Shown here one piece after another: positions 26,203-34,134 of a stretch of 64,000 bases of DNA. Origin of the DNA: an uncultured Clostridium sp. (GTDB lineage Bacteria; Bacillota; Clostridia; TANB77; CAG-508); the NCBI GenBank assembly GCA_900553365.1, contig USDL01000003.1, positions 1 through 64,000 on the forward strand, read 5' to 3'. Within the stretch, counting starts at the first letter, position 1; the number at the start of each line of letters is the position of its first letter. The position numbers were made by a program, and so were the translations under genes. Under the pieces are notes generated by a model. That model saw only the letters and a list, made by a program, of their open reading frames with translations. It was not told the origin of the DNA and made no database searches.

Positions 26203-26415
26203 ATGATTAAATTTAAGCTTTCAAATTTATTAGGCGAGCATAAAATGACTCAAAAAGCTCTTGCTGACCTAACTAAAATACGTCCTGCTACAATTTCAAA
26301 AATGTATTATGAAGAAATTAAAAGAATAGATATAAAGCAATTAGATAGCATTTGTAAAGCTTTTAATTGCGAAATCTCTGAACTTTTAGAATACATACCT
26401 GATAAAAAACAATAA
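26203..26415 (+). CDS. Small Xre-family HTH regulator
   Basis: 70 residues, consisting of little more than a Cro/CI-type HTH (about 5-60: MTQKALADLTKIRPATISKM as the helix-turn-helix). AGAGGAG precedes the ATG. It is divergent from the TSUP operon and is a plausible regulator of it. A TATAAT lies at 26174-26179 without a clear -35. Confidence 0.88.
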   Translation: MIKFKLSNLLGEHKMTQKALADLTKIRPATISKMYYEEIKRIDIKQLDSICKAFNCEISELLEYIPDKKQ

Positions 26416-26448
26416 GCTAAGCACTTATAACTTAGCTTATTGTTTTTG
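26411..26448. terminator. Bidirectional terminator between Xre and deacetylase genes
   Basis: 11-bp stem AATAAGCTAAG/CTTAGCTTATT with 9-base loop followed by T-rich sequence. The stem contains the Xre stop codon. Confidence 0.85.
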
Positions 26449-27207
26449 TTGTTTCCCGTTATTGTCAATTATATAATTTTCTGTATAAATTAATTCTGTT
26501 ACTGGCACAATTTTGTATCCTTTATTTTGTATATTTGTAATTATCATATCTAAGCTGTTTGCTGTATTTTCTGTGCCATTGTGCATTAGTATAATGCTTC
26601 CATTTTCTAAGTTTGGTTCTATCCTCTCCCACATCTGCTCTCCTGTTAATGCCTTATAATCTAATGAATCAATAGACCACTGTATTGTATAATGGTTATT
26701 ATCCTTTGCTGCTTGTATTACTGTATCATTATACTCTCCATAAGGGCCTCTGTATAATGTACTTGGTTTTCCTGTTATTTTTTTTATCAAGTCTGAACAC
26801 TTATTTATTTGCTCAACATTTTTATCGTAGCTTAAATTATTTACATGTGGGTGATTATATGAATGGTTTGCCAGTTCATGGCCTGCCTGATATATTTTTC
26901 TTGCTGCTTCTTCGTTCTTTTCTATCCAATCTCCTACCATAAAAAATGTTACTTTTACTTGATGTTTATCTAATGTTTCTAATATTTTATCCACATCCTC
27001 TGCATTCCATGCACAGTTTATTGTTAAGGATATTTTCTTTTCTTCTGTTTGAACTGAATATATTGGCAGTTGCCTCTTAGTAGCTGCAGTTGCTATAGTG
27101 TTTTCTGGCGTTTTTGCGAAAAATGAAGTCATTAAAAATAGGGCAAACACGGTTGAACATGCTACGACAAATGCCATTATTTTGTCTTTATTGAATACTA
27201 AAAACAT
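26437..27207 (-). CDS. PdaB-like sporulation polysaccharide deacetylase
   Basis: 256 residues: signal/anchor (about 10-30) and a NodB domain. Motif 1 reads LTINCAWNAED instead of TFDDG, the variant seen in PdaB-type and related clostridial deacetylases, which casts doubt on the first Asp. Motif 2 HSYNHPHV keeps the metal histidines, and YRGPYGEYN and ILMHN are present. In Bacillus PdaB is a sporulation protein that maintains spores after completion. Function here is inferred. Confidence 0.8.
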   Translation of the reverse strand: MFLVFNKDKIMAFVVACSTVFALFLMTSFFAKTPENTIATAATKRQLPIYSVQTEEKKISLTINCAWNAEDVDKILETLDKHQVKVTFFMVGDWIEKNEEAARKIYQAGHELANHSYNHPHVNNLSYDKNVEQINKCSDLIKKITGKPSTLYRGPYGEYNDTVIQAAKDNNHYTIQWSIDSLDYKALTGEQMWERIEPNLENGSIILMHNGTENTANSLDMIITNIQNKGYKIVPVTELIYTENYIIDNNGKQQKQ

Positions 27208-27258
27208 AATTAACCTCCAAAATTTAAGCTAATAAATTTTATGCTTGAATTTTGATAA

Positions 27259-28761
27259 TTATGCATTTGTTATAATTATTCTTCCATTTTTATTTTCTTT
27301 TTTTATTTCTTCTGCTCTGTATGTATAAATTCTATATTCGTTTTTACCATCAAATTTTATTCTTACTGCTTTTGTGTAGTCTGTTTTGTTCATTGGGTGT
27401 TTTTCTTCTATTATTAAACTTGCTTTTGTATTTTTTAGTGTTTCAAATGTTGTCATAAATCCTATTCCGCTTCCTCCTGTTTCTTTATGAGTAGTAATTT
27501 GTTCTAGTCCAAGTTTTAATAATGTTGGTATTTCAAATTCTATACCTGTATCATATATACGAACTTCATAGTGTTCATCTATTATTCCTAGTATTAGCAA
27601 TATATTTTTATTTGTATTGTTGCTACTATTTATTGCTATTATTGCGTCTTTTATGTGGTCACCTAGCATTGTTTCTAGCTTACTTTGCTCTACTATGTTT
27701 TCTATCATGTAGTTGATATTTCCATTTATTTTTACATTAAATTTTATATTGATTTTAGTTGCTTCTTGGTTCATGTATTCTAAAATATTATCTATGCCAA
27801 AGATTCCTGTTTTTGGTATTTTGTTTTCTATATTTTTCTCCATTTCCATAGTGTATTCTTTAGATAGTTTTTGTACTTGTTTTTCAAAATTTAAAAATTC
27901 ATCTCCAAATTCTACTTTCATGTTTTCTACTATTTCTGGTTTTGACATTACTTTGTTTGAGAAGCCTTCTAATGCTTTTATTCTATTGCTGTATTTATGA
28001 TTTATTGTAGCAATTCTTTGATTTTCTTCTAGGATGTTTTTTATTTCTTTGTCCTTTTCTTTTATTTCGTTTTCTAGTTCTTCTATTGTTTTTTCTTTTA
28101 ATTTTTGTTTATAGTATTTGGTTATTTTCTGTTTAATCCAAATAAACATGCAGATAGATTCAATGACAATGCCTAAAAATAAATATGTACCTGACTGCCA
28201 TTCACTAGTATTGCTCACTATTGAGTATATTATTATGGTTATTCCAATAAATGCAAAACCAATTATTCCTATATTATTTAGCTTTTTATTATCTTTTAAA
28301 AATGTTATACCATTCTTAAGCCTTTTAATTCTAAATATTCTATTTATTAATAATATTTCTACACATATTATTAGCATTAAGGAATAGATTGAATTAATTG
28401 GAAAGTCTGGCTCAATAAGCATTAATATAATTGCAACTATAACAACACTAATTGTGTATACTAAATATGTAATACTAAAAGATGCTAGTGTTACAATTAT
28501 AGAATAACTAAATTTATTGTTTGTTATTTTTGATATTACAAAACCATGTATTAAATACATAACAATTAAAACTGGTAATACAGGAATATATTGTACAAGA
28601 AACACTTCCAAACTCGCTTCTATTATGCTTATTATTAAAATTGCGAGTGTTTTTAGCTTGTCATTATCTCCATAATCAGTTAGTTTTATAAATATGAAAT
28701 ATGTCAAAATATTTATAAAATCCACTTTTAATACTTTATTTACTATATCTATTATTTCCAT
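27259..28761 (-). CDS. AgrC-like sensor histidine kinase (GHKL type)
   Basis: 500 residues. Six to seven hydrophobic segments fill residues 1-200, followed by a coiled coil (about 205-255), a short dimerisation helix with INHKYSNRIKALEG (His in the AgrC-type position), and a GHKL ATPase (HMIENIV-type N-box region, then GGSGIGFMTTFETLKNTKASL as G-box). AgrC-family kinases sense exported peptides. ATG at 28761 preceded by GAGGGATTAT. The 15-residue peptide gene lies directly upstream. No agrB/agrD is visible. Confidence 0.85.
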   Translation of the reverse strand: MEIIDIVNKVLKVDFINILTYFIFIKLTDYGDNDKLKTLAILIISIIEASLEVFLVQYIPVLPVLIVMYLIHGFVISKITNNKFSYSIIVTLASFSITYLVYTISVVIVAIILMLIEPDFPINSIYSLMLIICVEILLINRIFRIKRLKNGITFLKDNKKLNNIGIIGFAFIGITIIIYSIVSNTSEWQSGTYLFLGIVIESICMFIWIKQKITKYYKQKLKEKTIEELENEIKEKDKEIKNILEENQRIATINHKYSNRIKALEGFSNKVMSKPEIVENMKVEFGDEFLNFEKQVQKLSKEYTMEMEKNIENKIPKTGIFGIDNILEYMNQEATKINIKFNVKINGNINYMIENIVEQSKLETMLGDHIKDAIIAINSSNNTNKNILLILGIIDEHYEVRIYDTGIEFEIPTLLKLGLEQITTHKETGGSGIGFMTTFETLKNTKASLIIEEKHPMNKTDYTKAVRIKFDGKNEYRIYTYRAEEIKKENKNGRIIITNA

Positions 28762-28795
28762 ATAATCCCTCTGTATTTTATTATATATAAATTGT

Positions 28796-28834
28796 AAAAA
28801 AAAATCAAACCACATATATTAATATGTGATTTGA
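28796..28834 (-). terminator. Strong terminator between the short peptide gene and the kinase
   Basis: 13-bp stem (28805-28817 with 28822-28834, one G-T pair), loop TAAT, followed on the minus strand by nine T residues. It would end a small peptide mRNA and leave the kinase to readthrough. Confidence 0.85.
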
Positions 28835-28850
28835 CTATACTATTTATTTT

Positions 28851-28898
28851 TTATACTCCGCCCCAATATAAGAAAAATTCCATTATTTTTTGCCACAT
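28851..28898 (-). CDS. 15-residue hydrophobic peptide MWQKIMEFFLYWGGV
   Basis: The open frame is only 16 codons, but AAAGGAGGTGGGAATT directly before the ATG is one of the best ribosome binding sites in the window. It is flanked upstream by a promoter-like region with a 10-bp dyad and downstream by a strong terminator, so it is a discrete short transcript. The peptide is amphipathic/hydrophobic and ends WGGV. Placement between a peptide-sensing-type kinase and a response regulator suggests a signalling peptide, or alternatively a modulin-like membrane-active peptide. Confidence 0.6.
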   Translation of the reverse strand: MWQKIMEFFLYWGGV

Positions 28899-28956
28899 AA
28901 TTCCCACCTCCTTTTTTAATGAATTTGGTAATTTGCATTTTGTATAATACAAAAAT

Positions 28957-28984
28957 ACCACCTAAGCTTGATTTCTTAGGTGGT
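28957..28984 (-). promoter_or_regulatory. 10-bp dyad upstream of the peptide gene
   Basis: Perfect inverted repeat ACCACCTAAG/CTTAGGTGGT with 8-base loop. On the minus strand TATTAT follows at 28942-28947 and the dyad covers the -35 region, so it could be an operator or activator site of the peptide promoter. With the following TTTTTG it could instead be a second terminator of the response-regulator gene. Confidence 0.55.
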
Positions 28985-29026
28985 TTGGGGATGGAAAAAT
29001 TATGCAATGAAATACAAAAAAATAAA

Positions 29027-29052
29027 AGCTCTAAACTTTTTGTTAGAGTTTT
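29027..29052 (-). terminator. Terminator of the response-regulator gene
   Basis: Stem CTCTAA/TTAGAG (29029-29034, 29043-29048), extended by G-T pairs, then TTTTATTTTTTTG on the minus strand. Confidence 0.7.
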
Positions 29053-29061
29053 TATTGTTTT

Positions 29062-29856
29062 CTATAAATATTTTTTAATTTTATCTGCATAGTAATATAT
29101 AAATTCTGTTGGTGTTGGCACTCCTGTTTGATGATTTATTCTAGCTGTATAATGTGTCATTAAGTCATCTATTGAGGATATTCTCCATGCATAGTTTATG
29201 GCTGTTTGCATCGCTCTGCTTATGCTACTATTACCAACTTTAAATTCGTTTGATAAATAGTAAAATACTGAATCGTTGTTTTTTTCATCATTTTCTAATA
29301 GATACAAAATTGCATCAAATAAGTATTTTCTACCTTTTAAATGATTTGCTACTCCAATTAGATCTAATTCATTGTTTATTTTATCTTTTATTCTGTTTTC
29401 ATGCTCTATTGGCGTTTCTGTTGTAGTTTTAACTATATTAGTTTGATTATGGTATATGGTTTCTCTTAATGAAACCATTGAATTTATTACCATTTCAGGG
29501 CTATAATCACTTTGTTTTTTATAAAAGATAAAATCTGTTCCCAAGTCATGAATATGGTTATACACTATATTTGATGAGACATTTGTAGTAACAACTATTA
29601 ATGGTCTAAATTCTAATTTAGTTTTCTGCAATTCTTCTAAAAAGCTTATTCCTGAGCCTTCTCCTTTATGTAATTCTAAATCAAGGATTATTCCTTCTGG
29701 GACATACGTTTTTGTGTCCTTGATTCCTTCGTAGCTTGAATTTGTATGCTTTATTATTTCTGCATCATTTCTAGTTTTTAAGTATTCTAGAAATTCTTTA
29801 ACTTCAAGTTCATCATCTTCAATTAATAATATAGACATAGGTTTTTCAGTATTCAT
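29062..29856 (-). CDS. Spo0A-like response regulator
   Basis: 264 residues. The receiver domain (about 8-130) has the acidic pair EDDE, phospho-acceptor Asp in GIILDLELHKGEGSG, Thr in VVTTNVS and Lys in FYKKQ. The C-terminal domain (about 155-264) resembles the Spo0A DNA-binding domain: LIGVANHLKGRKYLFDAI, SSISRAMQTAINYAWR, PTPTEFIYYYADKI. Such a protein would bind 0A-type boxes. The receiver is divergent from true Spo0A, so this is probably a paralogue serving the adjacent AgrC-like kinase. The gene is divergent from an Xre regulator. Confidence 0.82.
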   Translation of the reverse strand: MNTEKPMSILLIEDDELEVKEFLEYLKTRNDAEIIKHTNSSYEGIKDTKTYVPEGIILDLELHKGEGSGISFLEELQKTKLEFRPLIVVTTNVSSNIVYNHIHDLGTDFIFYKKQSDYSPEMVINSMVSLRETIYHNQTNIVKTTTETPIEHENRIKDKINNELDLIGVANHLKGRKYLFDAILYLLENDEKNNDSVFYYLSNEFKVGNSSISRAMQTAINYAWRISSIDDLMTHYTARINHQTGVPTPTEFIYYYADKIKKYL

Positions 29857-30013
29857 AATAGTTAATATTACCTCCTTAGTAAAACTTTAGTTTGGTAATC
29901 AAACTACCTATTTAATATACCACATTTTTCGGCAAATTTCCACATTTTTTGCATTGTTTGTTCCACACTTTTTTATTTGATTTTGAAATACACTATTTAT
30001 GGAGGTTTAAATT

Positions 30014-30340
30014 ATGAAAGAAGAAATTGGAAAAAGAATTACAGAAATAAGAAAAAGCTTAAATATGAACAAGGAGCAGTTTGCTAAATTAATTGGGTTT
30101 AGCGGGCAATTCTTAGGCACTGTTGAATCAGGTGTAAATGGTTTAGCATTAGATAGAGTAATAGCTATTTGTGAGAAGACAAATACTTCTGCTGATTATC
30201 TTCTTTTTGGAAAGAGAACAATATTTGCTGATGATTTAAAGCAAATTTTTGAGAACATTGATGAGTCTCAAATTGCTCCCGCTTTTGAAGCATTACAAAA
30301 TATAGCTTTGTTCATAAAAGAATCTAAAAATTCTGCATAA
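30014..30340 (+). CDS. Xre-family HTH regulator
   Basis: 108 residues: N-terminal Cro/CI HTH (about 7-60: MNKEQFAKLIGFSGQFLGTV) and a C-terminal helical dimerisation tail, as in SinR/SlrR-type regulators. ATGGAGGTTTAAATT precedes the ATG. Divergent from the Spo0A-like regulator with a 157-bp shared upstream region, so it may control the signalling locus. Confidence 0.87.
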   Translation: MKEEIGKRITEIRKSLNMNKEQFAKLIGFSGQFLGTVESGVNGLALDRVIAICEKTNTSADYLLFGKRTIFADDLKQIFENIDESQIAPAFEALQNIALFIKESKNSA

Positions 30341-30371
30341 TAAAAGATGGCTTTTGCCATCTTTTATTATT
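30341..30371. terminator. Bidirectional terminator between Xre and ftsZ
   Basis: 10-bp stem AAAAGATGGC/GCCATCTTTT with loop TTTT, between convergent genes. Confidence 0.9.
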
Positions 30372-31319
30372 TTACTCAACTCCGGTTGCTATAACAGTTA
30401 CCTCTGTTTCATCTCCTAATGTTTCATCAATTACTGTTCCAAATAAAATGTTTGCATCTGGATCAACCTTATCATTTATTACTTGAATAGCAGTATTAAT
30501 TTCAATTAATCCTAGGTTTTCTCCTCCTCTTATGTTGAAGATTACACCTTTTGCATTATCTATTTTATTTTCAGTTAATGGGTTATCAATAGCCCTTCTA
30601 ACAGTATCTTCAAGTGGTTCATCATTTCTCTTTTTTGCAATTCCCATGTAGGCTTTTCCTTTATAACTAAAAATTGTTTGAACATCGGCGAAGTCTATAT
30701 TAATATCTCCAACAGTTGTAATTAAGTCTGTTATGCTTTGAATACCTTGTTTTAGTGTATTATCAGCTAGTTCAAAAGCATCTTGTATTGATGTTTTGTC
30801 TCCAACTACTTTTAGCAAGTTATCATTCAAAACAACTATTAATGCATTAACATTTTCTTTTAGCTTTGCAATTCCACTATCTGCTCTAAGTGACCTTTTT
30901 CTACCTTCAAAAGTAAATGGTTTAGTAACAATTCCAACAGTTAAAATATTCATAGATTTTGCAATTTCTGCAACTACTGGTGCTGCACCTGTTCCAGTTC
31001 CTCCTCCCATTCCAGCAGTTAAGAATAACATATCAGTGTTTTGTAAGATTTTTTTAATTTCTTCTTTACTTTCAAGAGCTGCTTTTTCTCCTATTACTTC
31101 ATTTGCACCAGCTCCTAATCCCTTTGTTGTTTCTTTACCAATTTGTAAAACGTTTTTAGCATTAGCCGTTTTTAGGCAATTAGTTTCTGTATTAAATAAA
31201 TATGTCTCAATATTTGGAACTTCATCTGCAATCATTCTCATAACTGCATTGTTTCCTCCTCCTCCAACACCAATTACTTTTATTTTTGCTATTGCTTCTG
31301 TATTTTTTACATTATTCAT
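30372..31319 (-). CDS. ftsZ: FtsZ homologue lacking the C-terminal tail
   Basis: 315 residues. The tubulin-like GTPase core is complete: VIGVGGGGNNAVMRMI, tubulin signature GGGTGTGAAP, GIVTKPFTFEGRKR, and T7 synergy loop NIDFADV. The protein ends at TVIATGVE, exactly at the end of the core. The variable linker and the conserved C-terminal peptide, which normally bind SepF, FtsA or ZapD-type partners, are missing. A canonical FtsZ may exist elsewhere, with this as an accessory copy. AAAGGTGATTTAT precedes the ATG. It is not in a dcw cluster; the next downstream gene across a terminator is an Xre regulator. Confidence 0.88.
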   Translation of the reverse strand: MNNVKNTEAIAKIKVIGVGGGGNNAVMRMIADEVPNIETYLFNTETNCLKTANAKNVLQIGKETTKGLGAGANEVIGEKAALESKEEIKKILQNTDMLFLTAGMGGGTGTGAAPVVAEIAKSMNILTVGIVTKPFTFEGRKRSLRADSGIAKLKENVNALIVVLNDNLLKVVGDKTSIQDAFELADNTLKQGIQSITDLITTVGDINIDFADVQTIFSYKGKAYMGIAKKRNDEPLEDTVRRAIDNPLTENKIDNAKGVIFNIRGGENLGLIEINTAIQVINDKVDPDANILFGTVIDETLGDETEVTVIATGVE

Positions 31320-31379
31320 ATATAAATCACCTTTCCTTTTGCATTTTTTACTTTATTATATTTTAATTTAAAAAGCAAG

Positions 31380-31390
31380 ACCTTTGGTCA
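31380..31390. promoter_or_regulatory. GACC-TTT-GGTC palindrome upstream of ftsZ
   Basis: Perfect 11-bp palindrome in the ftsZ leader/promoter interval. An extended -10 (TGGTATAAT on the minus strand, TATAAT at 31415-31420 approximately) lies upstream of it. Role unknown. Confidence 0.3.
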
Positions 31391-31445
31391 TAAAATGATT
31401 ATATATTATACCACAATTTTTTATTTTTTCATTAGTTTTTATAAT

Positions 31446-31480
31446 AAAAATCAGCTCTTTTTAATTTTGAGCTGATTTTT
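31446..31480 (-). terminator. Terminator of spoIVA
   Basis: 12-bp stem AAAAATCAGCTC/GAGCTGATTTTT flanked by A/T tracts, just beyond the spoIVA stop. Confidence 0.88.
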
Positions 31481-31485
31481 AAAAT

Positions 31486-32964
31486 TTATAGTATTATACA
31501 AATTAGTCCGCCGCTGCCTTCATTTACTATTCTTTCTAGGGTTTCTTGTAGTTTTCCTTGTGCCTCTTCTGGCATTCTGTATAGTTTGTTTTGTAGTCCT
31601 TCATTAACTAATTCATGTAAATTCTTTCCAAATATATTTGATTCCCAAATTTTCTTTGGATCATTTTCAAATTCAGATAGTAAGTAATTTACTAGTTCTT
31701 CTGATTGTTTTTCGCTTCCTACTATTGGTGATACCTCTGTTTCTATGTCTGCTCTAATTAGATGTATTGATGGTGCACGAGCTTTTAGTTTTACTCCAAA
31801 TCTTGAGCCTTGTTTTACTATTTCAGGTTCATCAAGGATTAATTCTTCCATACTTGGCATCACTATTCCATATCCCTTTTGTCTTACTTCTTGCAATGCC
31901 ATTGATACTTTATCATATTCTTTTTTTACATTTGCTAAGTTTTCCATAGTAGTAAATAAATCTGCTTCATTTTTTATTTCTATTCCTGTAATTTCAGTAA
32001 GTATTTTATAGAATAAATTATTATTTAATGTTATTTCTATTGAAACTGAGCCTGTGCCTAAATCTATCTTATCTATTGTTGTTTTTACAATAATTTCTGT
32101 TTGCTTTATTCTTGATATACCAGTATTTATTGTTTTTATAGTTGTTATATCTTTAAATGCGTCTTTTATTTCTTTAAATAATTCTTGTTTTAGTTCATGT
32201 TCATAATTTAAGCCATCTATCCATCCTGGGAAGTTAATATTTATTCTTTCTACTGGGAACTCATATAATATTCTTCCAAAAATGTTATTTATATCATCTG
32301 TACTTAAATTTGTGCAATCTGTTGGTATTACTGAAACGTTGTATTTTTCTTCTAACTCTTTTGCTAAATTTTGTGTTTCATCACTATGAGGATTATTTGT
32401 GTTAAGTACAATTACAAATGGTTTGTTTAATGCCTTTAGCTCACTTACAACTCTTGATTCTGCCTCTACATAATCTTCTCTTGGAATTTCTGTTATGCTT
32501 CCATCTGTAGTTACTAATATTCCTATTGTTGAGTGTTCTGTAATAACTTTTCTTGTGCCTATTTCTGCCGCTTCTTCAAATGGAATTTCTTCATCTGACC
32601 ATGGAGTTTTTACCATTCTCGGTACATCTTCTTCCATATACCCAATAGCATTGTTTACTAAATAACCTACACAGTCAACCAATCTTGTTTTTAAATTTAA
32701 GTTGTCTCCTATTGTTATTTCAATAGCTTCATTAGGCACAAATTTGGGTTCTGTGGTCATTATTGTTCTTCCCGCAGCACTCTGTGGAAGTTCATCTCTT
32801 GCTCTTTCTCTTTTATAGCTGTTTTCTATGTTTGGAATAACTAATAAATCCATGAAATTTTTTATAAATGTAGATTTTCCTGTTCTTACTGGTCCTACTA
32901 CTCCAACATATATATCCCCATCTGTCCTTGCCCTAATGTCCTCATATACTCCTATATTCTCCAT
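31486..32964 (-). CDS. spoIVA: Stage IV sporulation protein A (spore coat ATPase)
   Basis: 492 residues. N-terminal TRAFAC-type ATPase domain with Walker A GPVRTGKSTFIKNF, an Asp in LVDCVGYLVNNAIGYMEED and the conserved SITEIPREDYVEAE, then the central domain and a C-terminal end GSGGLICIIL typical of SpoIVA. It polymerises on the outer forespore membrane with SpoVM to base the coat. GGGAGGTAATTATTTTT precedes the ATG. Expression in the mother cell under sigma-E is expected; a TATACATT on the minus strand at 33013-33020 resembles a sigma-E -10. Confidence 0.97.
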   Translation of the reverse strand: MENIGVYEDIRARTDGDIYVGVVGPVRTGKSTFIKNFMDLLVIPNIENSYKRERARDELPQSAAGRTIMTTEPKFVPNEAIEITIGDNLNLKTRLVDCVGYLVNNAIGYMEEDVPRMVKTPWSDEEIPFEEAAEIGTRKVITEHSTIGILVTTDGSITEIPREDYVEAESRVVSELKALNKPFVIVLNTNNPHSDETQNLAKELEEKYNVSVIPTDCTNLSTDDINNIFGRILYEFPVERININFPGWIDGLNYEHELKQELFKEIKDAFKDITTIKTINTGISRIKQTEIIVKTTIDKIDLGTGSVSIEITLNNNLFYKILTEITGIEIKNEADLFTTMENLANVKKEYDKVSMALQEVRQKGYGIVMPSMEELILDEPEIVKQGSRFGVKLKARAPSIHLIRADIETEVSPIVGSEKQSEELVNYLLSEFENDPKKIWESNIFGKNLHELVNEGLQNKLYRMPEEAQGKLQETLERIVNEGSGGLICIIL

Positions 32965-33082
32965 AAAAATAATTACCTCCCATAACTTAAACGTTTGTAC
33001 TAAACTTTAATTAATGTATATTAGGGGTAGGTAATTATTATTACTATTTTTTTGAATTTTTTTATATGATTTTTCGAAATGA

Positions 33083-33232
33083 TTAATTATCTTTTTTATT
33101 TCTTGTTGCTTGTTCTATTTTTTCTACTTGCTCTTTTTGTTTTTCTATTGGAAGCCAATGATATGTGGAGCATACAAATTCTCCATATTTTGTTGTATCT
33201 TCTTTTTTGTGTTCTTTTTTATCTTTTTGCAT
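33083..33232 (-). CDS. 49-residue charged protein between lexA and spoIVA
   Basis: MQKDKKEHKKEDTTKYGEFV, then CSTYHWLPIEK and a lysine/glutamate-rich tail. AAAAGAGGTGTTTGT precedes the ATG, supporting translation. No recognised domain. It lies between lexA and spoIVA on the same strand. The remaining non-coding parts of this 340-bp gap hold only AT-rich sequence and the possible sigma-E site. Confidence 0.6.
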   Translation of the reverse strand: MQKDKKEHKKEDTTKYGEFVCSTYHWLPIEKQKEQVEKIEQATRNKKDN

Positions 33233-33301
33233 ACAAACACCTCTTTTTAGTAGTATTTGTTTTTTTATTTATTATATGCAAAAAGTGGAACTAAATATAT
33301 C

Positions 33302-33955
33302 TTATAATTTTCTAAATACACCAGCAACTTTGCCTAGAATTTTGCAGTCTGGAACTATTATTGGATCCATTGTATGATTTTCTGGTTGTAAACGTATGTG
33401 GTCTTTTTCTTTATAGAATGTTTTTACTGTTGCTTCATCTCCTATTAATGCAACAACTATTTCTCCATTCATTGCTATATCTTGTTTTTTAACTAGTATA
33501 TAATCTCCATCTAATATTCCTGCTTCTATCATACTTTCGCCTCTTACTGTAAGCATAAAGCTTTCGCTATTACCTATAAAATCTATTGGAATTGGGAATG
33601 TATCTGTTATGTTTTCTACTGCTAAAATTGGTGCTCCTGCTGTTATTTTTCCTATAACTGGAACATCTACAAGTTCTTTTCCACTATATGCTGGTTTTTC
33701 TTCGAATTTTTCTTGTCCTTCTAATCCACCTTTTAATAGTTTTAGTGTTCTTCCTTTTTGGTCTTCTTTTTTAATATATCCTTTTTTCTGTAATCCTGTT
33801 ATATATGTATGTACTGTAGCTGTTGAACTTAACCCTACTGCTTTTCCTATTTCCCTAACTGATGGTGGGTATCCATTTTCTTTGATAGACTTTTCTATGT
33901 ATTTTAATATTGCTTTTTCTCTTTTATTTAATTCATTTGGATCTTTTCTTCTCAT
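33302..33955 (-). CDS. lexA: SOS repressor LexA
   Basis: 217 residues. N-terminal winged HTH (about 1-65: REIGKAVGLSSTATVHTYIT), cleavage region with Ala-Gly in KITAGAPILAVENI, and the Ser/Lys protease dyad (GESMIEAGI and DEATVKTFYKE). RecA-stimulated self-cleavage derepresses the SOS genes. ATG at 33953-33955 is preferred over a TTG two codons upstream by spacing from GGGAG. No clear Bacillus-type CGAAC-N4-GTTCG box was seen upstream. Confidence 0.97.
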   Translation of the reverse strand: MRRKDPNELNKREKAILKYIEKSIKENGYPPSVREIGKAVGLSSTATVHTYITGLQKKGYIKKEDQKGRTLKLLKGGLEGQEKFEEKPAYSGKELVDVPVIGKITAGAPILAVENITDTFPIPIDFIGNSESFMLTVRGESMIEAGILDGDYILVKKQDIAMNGEIVVALIGDEATVKTFYKEKDHIRLQPENHTMDPIIVPDCKILGKVAGVFRKL

Positions 33956-33988
33956 CTGCAATCACTCCCTTTAAAAATATTTGCAAAT

Positions 33989-34017
33989 ATATTATCATAA
34001 ATTTAAAAATTTGTCAA
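33989..34017 (-). promoter_or_regulatory. Promoter of lexA
   Basis: Minus-strand TTGACA (34012-34017), 17-bp spacer, TAATAT (33989-33994). Confidence 0.75.
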
Positions 34018-34083
34018 ACAAAAGTTTTAATTTTTATTGTTTTTTTGTAAATTTTTTTATCTTACTATTTTTTTGTTTTTGGG

Positions 34084-34111
34084 TTGTTTTTTTTATTATT
34101 TTTGATATAAT
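34084..34111 (+). promoter_or_regulatory. Promoter of the EEP-family gene
   Basis: TTGTTT (34084-34089), 16-bp spacer, TATAAT (34106-34111) with TGA before it, 23 bases upstream of the ATG at 34135. Confidence 0.7.
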
Positions 34112-34134
34112 GAATAGTAGAAAGTGGAGGTTTT

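Noticed and set aside
33079..33294. Plus-strand frame opposite the 49-residue gene between lexA and spoIVA
   Set aside because: No ribosome binding site and a Leu/Phe-only composition; the minus-strand frame has a good start signal.
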